From NCBI GenBank assembly GCA_964019165.1, contig OZ025271.1, positions 14,363,759 through 14,427,758 on the forward strand: a stretch of 64,000 bases of DNA, given 5' to 3'. Made by a program: the position numbers and the translations under genes. The notes beneath the pieces were generated by a model, which ran no database searches, was not told the origin of the DNA, and saw nothing but the letters and a program-made list of their open reading frames with translations. Position 1 is the first letter of the stretch. Each line of letters opens with the position of its first letter. This document shows, piece by piece, positions 25,886-37,400 of the stretch. This DNA comes from Mastigias papua (lineage: Eukaryota; Cnidaria; Scyphozoa; Rhizostomeae; Mastigiidae).

Positions 25886-25963
25886 TGTTAGGACTCAACT
25901 GCATTGTAGCATTGTTTCCAATAATAAGATTGCCTCCAGGTAGTACATTAACTGTTTGGATTT
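25886..25963 (-). CDS. Exon encoding a Gly/Asn-rich strand
   Basis: A 78-nt exon between CTTCAG and GTAAGT. The only open frame reads IQTVNVLPGGNLIIGNNATM then QLSPN, entering with two bases and leaving with one (symmetric). Good splice signals and non-random composition. Function unknown. Confidence 0.45.
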
Positions 25964-26386
25964 CTGAAGCGAGAATGAAATAGTAAACACTGTATTCCAT
26001 GTTAAAGTGCACCACTGAAAACACATCAGCTTGTTTATACAAACAATCCACCTAATTTGGCACGTGTTGTTGACTGAAATGCGTCTAAACACATTTTTTT
26101 ATATCTATCCTTGAAGCTTTAATCTAAATTTGAACAAAGTACTGAGGTAACATTGGAAACTAGGAATTCAAATATGTTGAGAGTTCACTTTTTTCAAATG
26201 GTGTATGAGATCCAGACATTGGAACAGTCTGTGAGTCTCTGTCTGGAAAATTTAAGCCTTTATTGTAGGCTGCTTATTGGAATTTCAAATTTGGATAAGC
26301 TGCATACACAACAATGTTAAATTCCATGCTAATGATAAACTGAATTTATGTCCAATTCAATAAGATACTGCAGCATGTCACATCAC

Positions 26387-26449
26387 CGTTATGTATCCTT
26401 GACCATTCCGTCTGGTGGGCAAAACAACTCGCTGCAAAGAAGGCAATGT
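26387..26449 (-). CDS. Candidate exon (TLPSLQRVVLP)
   Basis: 63 nt between TTTCAG and GTGATG, reading TLPSLQRVVLPTRRNGQGYI then T. It lies in the left arm of the inverted duplication below. The copy in the right arm (near 27,310, + strand) has an in-frame TAG. Confidence 0.35.
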
Positions 26450-27370
26450 CTGAAATGCAAGTAATCGGCTTTAGAAAGCTGAATTGTTGCTATCATTAAC
26501 AGGTACTTTATTTAAGTCTTCAGTAGTCTACCAATATCTCAGTTCACATACTATTTCATTTATGTTGTTACAAAATGGTCTTATACAAATAGCAGGACCT
26601 ATGGTGTATTCATAAATTTCACTGTTGACTCTACAAGTTCATTCATGTCTAGGAAAGCTTGATAACAGTCGTGGTAAATAGCTTGACAATTTTAGCTATA
26701 TGCCATCCTGAAATGTGACGACAGGTTCTAAAGGTTTTAAATTCCTTCTGCAATGACTGTACCTATCGATTTCATAGGACTGTTGTCCTTACAAACAGTC
26801 AGCAGTTACGCAAGCATTTTACAGCTCTTGGCCCTCGAATACATCTTATGTAGTCTCTAGATATACAGTAATAGAATACTGTGAATATAATTGTCATCGT
26901 TTAGGCAGGTTGAGGATCAAGAACTGCACAATTCTCGCATAACTGTCTGACAATCTACTAAAGACAACAGTCCTGTAAATCGATGGCAAAACAGCCACAG
27001 TCTGCAAAGTGAATTCCTGCAGAAGGAATATACAGCCATTGAAACCTGTAGTCGCATTTCAGGAAGGCAAATAAATAAAATTATTACGTTATTGACAACG
27101 ACGGTGATCAAGTCTTGACGTGAAGGGATTTGCAGAGTCAAAAATGGAACTTATGAACGCAAGTAAAATTCTTCTATTTTCAAAAGAAAATTCTGCTGCA
27201 GCATGGATGAAATAGCATGTGAACGTAGAGATTGATGAATTATTGCAGGCGCAATAAAATTACCGGTGAATTATAGCAGCAGCTTAGCTATTCAAAAGCC
27301 AACAAACTGTAGTTCAGACATTGCCTTCTTAGCAGCGAGTTGTTGTGCCCACGGGATAGAACTGATCAAT
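26390..27370. repeat. ~1-kb inverted duplication (imperfect palindrome)
   Basis: 26,390-26,850 is the reverse complement of about 26,910-27,370 with moderate divergence. Anchor matches: 'caactcgctgcaaagaaggc' against the inverse of 'gccttcttagcagcgagttg'; 'gatttcataggactgttgtc' against the inverse of 'gacaacagtcctgtaaatcg'; and 'ttgactctacaagttcattc' against the inverse of 'tgcagagtcaaaaatggaac' nearby. Spacer about 60 bp. Confidence 0.8.
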
Positions 27371-27481
27371 CATAATAAAGATTATGTACTGGTCATGTGG
27401 TGTGCTGTAGTGTCTTATTGGACACAAGGAAATCAGTTAATGCGAAGAAAGAAGTGATCGTAAGTAAAATAACCAGCATAC

Positions 27482-27512
27482 CAAGAACCTGTGTACCTGC
27501 TGGGTCCATGTC
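27482..27512 (-). CDS. Possible first small exon (MDPAGTQVL)
   Basis: Between CTCTAG and GTATGC, reading DMDPAGTQVL. It lies upstream (minus strand) of the exons at 26.4-25.2 kb. Short, so weak support. Confidence 0.2.
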
Positions 27513-27519
27513 CTAGAGC

Positions 27520-28895
27520 AAAAAGTAATACAATCTCCAAATGATAACATACAACAGGGGTTGAAAAATACTATTAGAGACTATTTGGATAATGTAAATT
27601 AACAGTTCTGCTATCACCTAGGATGTCTACTGACAGCACACTACTTAAACAATGATACATGATCTGGTATCATTATTCTAAAACTCTGAAATAGCAGATA
27701 ATATTCTTGTGCTGAATCATTATATTTGGTCATTGTTATATTATATTATAGATTGAAAAGAACAACTAAAGAGCAATAAATCAACAGAAATCCCAGGTAA
27801 ATTACTGAATGTTTTTGAGAAACTATTTGTTTCTTAGAGTGCAAAATCGAGGCTTTCTTGTTACTAGCCAACATTCATAGGCGCATGTAGAATTGACGCT
27901 TTCTTCCTTAATAAAGTTATGACAATCAAAAGACCTAAAGGTACAAAAGTAAAGGAGTACTTTGATAAGGCTGTTGCAGCAGCAAATATCTGACATAATT
28001 AGCAGAAGGATTATTTATCAACATGGCATGTGTGCTGAGCATAACAATAGAACAATTTTGTAAAAATAATATTCTTTGTAGGACTTCTAGCTTAAACATT
28101 GGTAAAGCCTTTGGTTTCAATGAGTTGTTAACACCTATGACACTTAAATTCTGTAGAAATGCTATACAAAAGAATTGTGTAATGCTATCATGCTGGCAAC
28201 ACAGGTACACTAAAACATATTTTTATTTCTATCTATTAAATAATTTCGAATAGGGTTGGTGGTCCTCCAGGAAATGTTTTAAGCACTTCCACCATTTACT
28301 TTCTATCCTATAATACCGAAGTTGCTTTGTATGGGAATAGATGTTGCAAGTCACCATCAACTCAATTGTGCTACCATTCTAGTAAAGGCATCGACTGTGT
28401 AGACCATTTCGCAGACTTGTTGATGCCGTTTTCATTAAATTCTTCATTTTATTGTCTCAATTTGTAGCCCCCAGGAAAACAACTAAAATCTAAAACTCTC
28501 GAACTTTAGACCAATACTGACGTTCTAAGAAAAGAAGACACTGCTACGTCAACGGTTGGTGGCTTGGCTGCTGATGGCTATGAGACAAAGAATCAAACTT
28601 TTCTCGCAAGGTACATTATCAAATTTTGCAAATGGATTTAATGAGCAACCATTTGACCACTTCAAAGATTTCTAAGTTTGATATGAAACTTGGGACTGAA
28701 AGTTCAAACTGGGTATTACTATAAAAAAATAACATAGCGGGGCAACGTGCAGCACTAAAAATGTTACTAGGAGATAAAGCCTTGACAAAACCGAGATATT
28801 CAGTTGAGTTATGAGCCCCTTGTAACAATCCTGAAGTGCTCACTTTATGAACACTACAAGCATGGCAGTGATGTTACATGCTAACAAAGGAAAAT
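27520..28895. other. Gene-free stretch
   Basis: Nothing I can support apart from AT-rich single-copy-looking sequence. Confidence 0.4.
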
Positions 28896-30061
28896 GTAGT
28901 AAGCAGAGGCGGATCGAGACCTTCTCAACATTCTCAGTTGAGAATGTCAGATTTTCTAGCGTCCAGATTTTCGAATCTTACCATCCTGTCAACTCAAATC
29001 GAGTCTGATTTCTCAAGGTTGCTGACCCCCGTACCCACTGATATTTGCTGCACACTTGGTATACCTCAAGGAAGTGGTAACCTAGCAATAGTGATTAAGT
29101 AATAAAATCGCTTGACAAGTGTCAATAATCCTGAAAGGTATCTAGGCAAGTTGCGACAGTTTACGTGTAGTTTCCATGCCAATTTGAGAAGTTCCTTCGC
29201 ATCTTGAGAATGTGCTACGCAATTTTCTTACTGCGTGCGCATCGAAACAGTACTGATGATTGGTCACTTGAGAAGGTAGATCTGCGCTGGTTAGACGAGG
29301 TCCAAAATACATAGCAACGGCTTTTTCTTGGTACTCTTTTTATATGAGGTAGGTCTGGACGATTTTAAAACTAACTCCTTGCGCGTCCTGAGGAGAAGGT
29401 TCACTGAGAATCTTGAGGATTCAGGGGGTGGGTATACGTGACTGTTTGGAATTTGCCGTGTACCCCTGGCACGTTTGAGTTATCTGTTGGATGAAGTAGC
29501 TCAGAGCGGGAGAAAACTATTCTTCGTTAGCAATCTATGCGAAATAATAGAATTTTCAGAAGAAGTCAAGCAGCTGTTGACGAAGAGAGATGTTGAACAA
29601 ATTATGATGGTATATAGTGCTAGTATGCAGCTTTCTCTAGGTAAGTGTTGTCACACAGGATGGCTTTATCGCAAGTAGTAGTTGATAGTCATACTTTGTC
29701 ACAGGCATGCAGACAGATTCTCTACTCCCGGTCCATTGAGTAAATGTTGATAAAGGAGAAACTGCCCCCCTCCCGATAATGTATGGCTATATTTTTCCTT
29801 TTTGACTGTTTTATAGTCGTTCACGGCAGTCCGTATTCGCATGTGCAATTATTGTTTACAAGATTGCTGGATGAATACGAGTCTGGCCGGTGTCAGTTGA
29901 CATTGGGTATAAACAAAGGGTCGGAGAGCGGAGGGTTAAGGTCAGGCTAGGTTGTGTGTTAGAAATGCTATAGGTCCCTACTGAACAGATATAACGAAGA
30001 TTTGTCCTAACTTCCGCTTACACAATCACACTTATGTTTGTAGACGCTGTAGGGGTATGTA

Positions 30062-30551
30062 CTCTCCAGTCCGGAATAGACGTCCCCCCCGACTATTTAT
30101 TTTTTCAAAAAATGCACACCAAGACATTCTTATTGCAACCCCCCCCGCTTATTAATTTTGAGCCAAGAGGAAATTTTCCCAACCAGACCAAGAATTGTTC
30201 GGCGAAAGTAACTCGTTGTGAATGCTTGTTGCGCTGAAAAAATGCTAGCGTGAAATGCGTAATTGTTGCAAGAAGCACTGAAAACGCAGCCGACAGTTGT
30301 GCCAATGATGATGACATTATGAACGACGATGGTAGACACATTTTTAGCATGCTAGAAATGTGTAATAAACGTAATAAATTTTTTTCAAAAAGTTAAAGTT
30401 TTTTATCCAATGCATATTGTGGTCTCCTTTCCACATCCCACCCCATAGACACTCGCCTTGGAGCTTTTTCCACCCCCCGCTTATTTGGTTTGAGACTTAT
30501 TTCCAACCCCCCCGCTTATTGCCACCCCCCCTTCTATTCCGGACTGGAGAG
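30062..30551. mobile_element. MITE with C-tract subrepeats, TA target site
   Basis: Inverted ends CTCTCCAGTCCGGAATAGA, flanked by TA on both sides (a GTAC context). The homologous site in hAT copy 2 (near 62,009) is empty with a single TA, which proves the insertion. The interior carries runs of 7-8 C followed by 'gcttatt' on one strand at both ends. TA duplication suggests the Tc1/mariner group. Non-coding. Confidence 0.88.
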
Positions 30552-30582
30552 TACACAAACCGATTAGTGTTTCTTCGTTGTA

Positions 30583-30675
30583 CCGCATGTTCACAAGGTG
30601 TCTATCGTGTCTAACATCAAAGTTTTAGGTGCAGATAGACACGATAGCCGCAGATTGACACCATGTGAACCAGGC
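30583..30675. mobile_element. 93-bp palindromic insert
   Basis: Present in hAT copy 1 and absent from copy 2. Its halves are inverse complements: 'gttcacaaggtgtc' against 'gacaccatgtgaac', and 'tatcgtgtct' against 'agatagacacgata'. A miniature foldback or MITE relic. No clear target duplication. Confidence 0.65.
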
Positions 30676-31269
30676 TTTAGAGACAACCTTCTAGAGACGC
30701 TTGGTAGCTAATCTTTGATACAGGGGACCTTGTCGCAGCAGAAGCTCATAATAGTTCAGCTTTGATATAGAGACACTTGTTCTAACAGAATGACAAAGTG
30801 GCTCGTGGGACTTTGTTTTGAATGCCATCAAAGTAGAAACCCAGTTGCTTCGGACAGTTGTTGGCAATGTTGTCATGTCAATTATTTCTTTATGTTAAGA
30901 ACTCTTCTCTGGGAGATCACTTGGAATTCTGGAACATGGGTAATTCCTTAGTGTGGGGTTCCAGCTGTAGATAGGGCAGTGATGCCTTGTCAAAAACTAA
31001 ATTTCCTAACAATAGTTTTATTGAAGCAGAGGTTAGTTTTGATTCTGTAAGTAAAGTGCTTTTGAAATTTCAATAGTCCTTGATCTTTCAGGCATAATTA
31101 TCAAAACTGTGATAATTGTTTGGGTGTGGTCTTTGGGTGTGGTCTTTGGGTGTGGTTTTATATTTTGAACCTTTGAGAATATCAGAAAAAGTGCTGGATC
31201 CGCCCCTGGTAGTAAGTATATATGCAAAGGAACTTGTGTGGTGTACAAATACTGAATAAATCAGGAATT

Positions 31270-31426
31270 TCATACTTTCTTTATATTAAATGGAATCTCC
31301 TCTAACGGAGTTTTAACTCCTTCTTTCGATATGACAAGGTTACATCGCTTGGGATTCACAGTTCCTTCTCCAACAACTTGTTCAATTCTGAATTCTTTAG
31401 AATGACAGAGTATATTGTTGGAAAAC
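31270..31426 (-). CDS. ZU5-UPA gene, last exon
   Basis: 157 nt after an AATAG acceptor. Reads FSNNILCHSKEFRIEQVVGE, then TVNPKRCNLVISKEGVKTPL, and ends NIKKV before TGA. The CNLVISKEG strand resembles the last strand of a UPA domain. The stop lies only about 60 bp from the hAT-like element. Confidence 0.7.
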
Positions 31427-34400
31427 CTATTGAGGACATGAAAATTACGCAAAATTAAGTTAGCACAGTAACATACAACAGTCGAGGAATAGGTTATGTC
31501 ATATCTAAGGGTTGAGATCCTGAAGCAAACCACGCCATCTTTTAGTGAATCACAGGAGGGGAAATTGAATAAATCACTAGGTTATAATTGCCTTATAAAA
31601 CACTTTTAGAATTTTATGGTTAATACCATATCTTCATAATTCTTGCATTCCTTCCTAAAGCAAGAAAGTGAACTATACTATTTGCTAAAAACACATTCTC
31701 TAACACTTCCTACTATGATAAGATTTCTAATAACGTGTTGACTTTGCCAGGAGGAGTCTTGCAATGAAAAAATCATAAGAAGTATCTGTAAATTGGCTGG
31801 CATGCTCAAAAAAGTGTGCACTCCATGAGTAGCAAAGTACATCCTGTCTATGATATTTGTGATGTAGCATGCCTCTGTTACCAGTAATGAGTAATAAGAA
31901 TATACATTCAAGGTACAAGATAAATTGGAGCAAAATGATTAAATAGTCAAAGTAATCATATGAGATATGAAGAAAGTAAATCAGTGCAATGAAATTATTT
32001 TAGAATATAGCAAAAGAAGACAAAGATTAATATGAAACCTATCACCATCACTTGAAAATTAAACTTGAATAGCATTCTAGAAGCCCTTAAAGTAAAGATA
32101 GAAATAGTTCAGTTAAATAGTTGCTGGAAGATTTCATGGCAACCTTTGCAAAGCTTTGCTTTGAACTAATTTCTCATGGGGTACCTACCCTATGATGCTT
32201 GTAAGATAAAAAGAATGAAATTAAGTCTTACTTTAGATTCAGCGGCCCATCAGCGACTTGATAGCTACCAATAAGATTCAGGGTCATTTTTGTGACACTA
32301 TATAGTTCCAATTGACACCTTAGAACATTTTCCAAATGAGACTCTTTTACGATCTCCTTTAAATCTTCCAACTTATGGTTCTCAAAACAAAAGGCTTGAA
32401 ATGTTCTCTCCTCATAGGACAAGCCCTTGCAATAAACGTGAAAATGAACAAAAAAGCAGGACCCTGTGTATGGTCTTAACAATTCAATGACAGGTTCAAT
32501 GATCCATTCATTGACAGTTTTCCGGATGAAACTCACTCTAAAAGAGAATAAATAAGAATGATACTTATAATATCGATCAAAACTAAGAAGAGTGCAAAGT
32601 TGTTCCATATGGAAATTATGATCGATATGACAAAAAGAAAAATTGCCCTTTGATATACATTTGTGAGGTACAGAATAAAGACGGTTTTCTGTGAGTGTGG
32701 AAAGTACTTGAAACTCTGCAGGGCATTCAAAATCATCCTACTATAAAACCCATCCACTGATGTGTTGAAAAGGCCACATGATTGATTACACAGCTTGATT
32801 CACAACAGAGTAAGTATTCTCCTTGGTTCATTTTGATTGGTAATGCAAGCAATTTATATTTCAAAACATGCCAGCAACTTAGCTTTCATGTAGTATTGTA
32901 TCCAGCCAACAATACCATTCAGGAGCTAATCCCAATGGGTATCAGTTACTGACTGGTTGGACAGATATAAATCCTATCAAAGGTTACTAAGGTCATAGCT
33001 GAGTGATGAGAGCCAATTGTATGCATTGTAAACGAGAAATATAAGTCAATATTATCTACATCCCTCCAACTTTCGAGATTTCGTAACATTTCGAATAGAA
33101 TTTCAATCATCTACTTTGAAAACAGCTGCAAATTGTTTGTTTTGTCATGCCAGTGCAGCACATATGCCTATGAACTATAGCATGTGATGCCATGTTGTAT
33201 CATGTCTATGAACTATGTATTCGTCACCTTTCCTGCTTTTGGCAGCACAGACACGAATTGCACCAAGAGATAATGCAGTGCTAGTTTGATTTTAGCTTCG
33301 GTTAGTCAAATAAACAAATGGAATATGGAGCTCCAAGAGCGGGGGCTAAGAAATCAAGTAACATTTGAATTATGATATGAGCTCATCAATCCACAATTTT
33401 TTAACAAAAGTCCCTGTCTTATAGTCCATGAACAGAACTTGCATGCAAATTGTTATATCACTAAATAGCCCACGATTACTTAGGCCTCTTTTCAATCCAT
33501 GATTCAATGACTTGTAGTTATGAACATTCTCTATACGGAAGAGGCAATAGAAAGCAATAGCTAAGTCATGCAGAATATACCATACTGTTTGATAGCAACA
33601 CCATCACCACAGCAGAAGCCATAAAAATCACTGTTTCAACAATTTAATGAATGAATGGCGAGTAAAATCAACTACGGTATAATGGCAATGAATGCTATTA
33701 CTGAGAAAATCAACTTACATAGAAAAGTGATCCAACTGAACATTTACAAGTCTTCCTTCAATATGAAATTGAATGGTCTCAGTAACATCAATAATCCCAT
33801 CGCTATCTCCATAAAAGATAACCAATCTCTCATGTTCACACATGCTTCTGTCCATATACAGCAATATTGTAACTGGTTTCATAGGTTGCTTACCATTTCT
33901 TTCTTTCATGTGTATGATAGGAAATGGCTTTAATCTAAAATAGCTTAAATCCTTGATTGCTTTCTCTGAAAATACATTCATCTGAAAAAATAGAATAATG
34001 GCCGACTTTATCAAAACTGTACAATCAGTTAATGGACGCATGCTGCAGGGTACATAATTTCAAACAGCAATCTCTATAAAAATCATCTACAGCTTGATAT
34101 ATTGCAAAGTGAGCCCACGTAACTTCTATATACCGAATGAAGATGGATGACTGAGATTGATTTACATCAATTCAAATTTCACTTCATAGCTCAAATAGGT
34201 GCTTGCTATAACTTTTATATAAGCAAACATTTTTCTGAGTAGCATCCAAATATCTCCAACCAGTTTGATACTCATCCTGAAACATTTAAGGATAAAAATC
34301 CAGTTTCATATGATTTGAGAATATTTATTCACTTTCTGATGGTTATAAACAATCTGTTGGTACTACAGAACTTCACTATCATTCACATTGTTTAAAATCA

Positions 34401-37400
34401 TGGGATAGAAATATCTGCAACTGCAGGTTGTGTAAAGTGTTCATATTAGGGGCAAGATTTTTGAAAATAAGTACATTATAATTAGGTTTTATCAATTTTA
34501 ACTTGTCATATTTAAATTGTAGTAGAAGTCGACCTTAATTAGCACTAATATGCTACGTTCTTTTTTTTCTGTTTTTTATTTTAAACAGCCAACTGTAAAG
34601 AATTATATACATACATACATACATACACTATAGCACAAAAAAGTGGGGACATTCTTTTAGAGTACTAAAAGCTTCTTTGCGTCTGACACTCATCAGAGTA
34701 TGAAACGTCCGATAACGACTGAAAGATGAACCGAAATATATAGCCAGATGCGGGAACACATGATATGATGAATAATGTGTCTATTTGACCCTACGATTGG
34801 CCAATTAGCACCTAGTACATCCGTTGGAATGCCTTCAGCCCAATACCTAGGAAAATCAACCTTATCAAAACTTTGGTTCATAGGGAACTGATGATTTACT
34901 CTAAAATCAAGTTAGATTCTGAGTTGTACTGAATGAAATAACTGCTATTTGACAATGGATATCCAGATGGTGTCCTTGTTTCTTGTATTAGGGAAAAACT
35001 AGCCAACATTTCATCAGAAAACCAGTTTGGTCATGAAAAGTGTCCGGTTTACCTAAAATTGCCCTTAATTGGAAATGCGTCATCAAAATTTGAGAACCAC
35101 ATTAATACAGCCATTAGATTTTGGTTCTATGTTGTGAAGCTCCGTGCGGTTTATAATACTAGGGTCATGCTACCATCTGCTAAAAAAGATAGCTTTCCTA
35201 CCACTCAAAAAAGTTGTGTAGTTTACGAATTTTCGTGCCGATGTGAAGCTCGTTACGTAGGGTGCACTACGCAGAGAGAAGCAGACAGAATAAAACAACA
35301 CGCACCCACGAGCATTAGGACGAAAAACAATATAATAAGAAAACAGCCATCTAGTACGTATAAAACGAATTCTACAATGAAAAGTGATTCAAGGATAGGA
35401 AAACATCTTATTACAAATCCAGAATGCACCAACACATATACAGACAATAATTTTCAGATCAAAGGGCAAGCGAGATTGTTCTTTCATTTAAGCGTTTTGG
35501 AATCAGTTTACATTAAGGCTCAAAATCCAGTCTTGTGTAAACAAAACAATTCACTTTCTCACTTGGACTCTTCAAGTAAACAATGGTGAATAGGTGCTAA
35601 CTGGCCAATCATAGGGCAAATAGACGCATTATTCATCTCATCATGTGAACCTGCATCTGGCTATATATTTCGATTAACCTTCCGGTCATTATCCAATGTT
35701 TCATACTCTGACAAGTGTCGCACGAAAGAAGCTTTCAGTATGCTAAAAGAATGCTTCCACTTTTTGTGCTATAGTGAAGCTATGAACAACTTCATTTAAA
35801 TTTGCCAAAAGCAAGTAATATATGTGTTTGGAAGGCACCAAATACCTTTCCAAAAGCAACACAACATGGTAGAAACAGACCTTGAACTCAACTATGGTAT
35901 TTTCATCACCAAATGTGTCTTCTTCGAATATGAGCTTGATGCCAAACTTTGAATCAAATGGTGCAATTGACCCGCCAGATCTAGGAACTTGGTAAGTAAC
36001 TAAATCGAGAGCGGTGCATAAAACAAAGAAGGATGCGTTTGAAATTCTAGCAGATGTAACCATCGTTTTTTGCGTCCCTTTATCTACAAAAAGGTCGTAA
36101 AATTACACAATTAAGAAGAGCTGAGTACGCCTAAGTTATTTCTAATTGTGTAATATGCTGTGCTATCATCATAGATTTACTATGAAATGACAACAACAGC
36201 ACCTAAGTCACATATCCTAGAAAAGATACGCACATATCTTTTGTATCATCTCAGTAGATCATCAATTGAAAGATCACAGGGAAACAACAAAATAGTAAAA
36301 GTTTGCACGTCTATTTCAGAACTAGGTTCTACTCTGATTGAATCCCACTCCCATATGCTTTCAATGAAATGCATGAGCTATATTGGATATGCAGAATATT
36401 GACTAACTGCACGATGGCCTGTGTTGCAGACACAATGTTGGGAAATATTGTAAACATGTATTGGAATAGCATAACTTGGGTTGGCAATCTAAAAGTATCG
36501 AATAGCCAGCCATTAGGATGGAATCCACAAAGACAAATCCTTCATTACTTACTTAGTTGTTTACTTATCTGCTTAGAGGTTTAAACCCTCCACTATAATC
36601 ATCAGTGATAACTTCTTTATAGCAAATATATAACAATACAGGTCTCAGTTGAACTTCAGATTACCTGTCTCAAGATTCTTCCATTCCATCGCATTATGAT
36701 CATAGCACTTTATTACAGTAGAAGAAAGTTCAGGCAAGTCTATAATACTATGCTTTAGTGAAAGAACAGCCGGGATCTTGAAGTTCAACTTCATTGGCTC
36801 AATTTGTACAACGTGACTTAGGATCATTTCACCAAACTCAATGGGAATTTGTGGGATCTTTGATACATCGGCAGCTCTTATCTTCAGTTCGACACGCTGG
36901 TCTACGGAGCCTGCTGGCACATGCAGAGATAAAATTGAAGTGCTGTAATGTACATCTCCATTCTCTTCAATGTCAACTCGTACTTTCCTATTTGAAAACA
37001 AGAAAAGACAAAATGAAGCCATATTATGATGCGGCTATAATATACTACAGTATATCCCCCCCCCCATATATAAGATCCTATTGTTGTGAAGGCTAGGCTG
37101 AACAAGGTTCGTATTTAAAAGGAACATAAATTTTACTAGGGTAGGAATATTCTTGTCCGAAGATTCATTTAATGTTCCCTTTATAGCAAAGAAGAATATG
37201 AATTCCAGTGGTTGCTACATACATCTAAAATTCTCACTAGAACAGTGGTCTCAAATTTTTCTATTGTCGAAATAAAAACTGTCCTGGAACTATGCAACTG
37301 ACTGTTTCTATAATCAGTGAGCCTTGTCTTTAAGAACCTGGTAGTCTTAATTGTCAAAAGCCAACTATATCACATTGCAATAGGAACCTGTGTGTTTATC

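Larger units (their letters stand above)
28904..31208. mobile_element. hAT-like non-autonomous element, copy 1
   Basis: Begins CAGAGGCGGATC and ends GATCCGCCCCTG, near-perfect inverted termini. Exactly flanked by the 8-bp duplication gtagtaag (28896-28903 and 31209-31216). An 8-bp target duplication and CAG-type ends fit the hAT superfamily. TTGAGAA/TTCTCAA motifs recur in the first ~500 bp, a pattern typical of subterminal transposase-binding sites. No transposase frame. After subtraction of two inserts, copy 2 at 61.5-63.2 kb is colinear and very similar. Confidence 0.88.
34627..35775 (+). mobile_element. Penelope-like element, 5'-truncated, with inverted ends
   Basis: A + strand GIY-YIG endonuclease region (next entry) bounded by inverted terminal sequences: 34627-34814 is the reverse complement of 35591-35775 (shared ends 'ctatagcacaaaa' and 'ccaattagcacct'). 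Inverted terminal repeats of this sort are usual for Penelope-like elements. Inserted in an intron of the ZU5-UPA gene, opposite strand. Next to the left end is a short (cata)n run. Confidence 0.85.

Noticed and set aside
29475..29678. 67-aa frame inside hAT copy 1 as a transposase remnant
   Set aside because: No hAT dimerisation or catalytic motif, and no extension. Probably chance, although the DNA is shared with copy 2.
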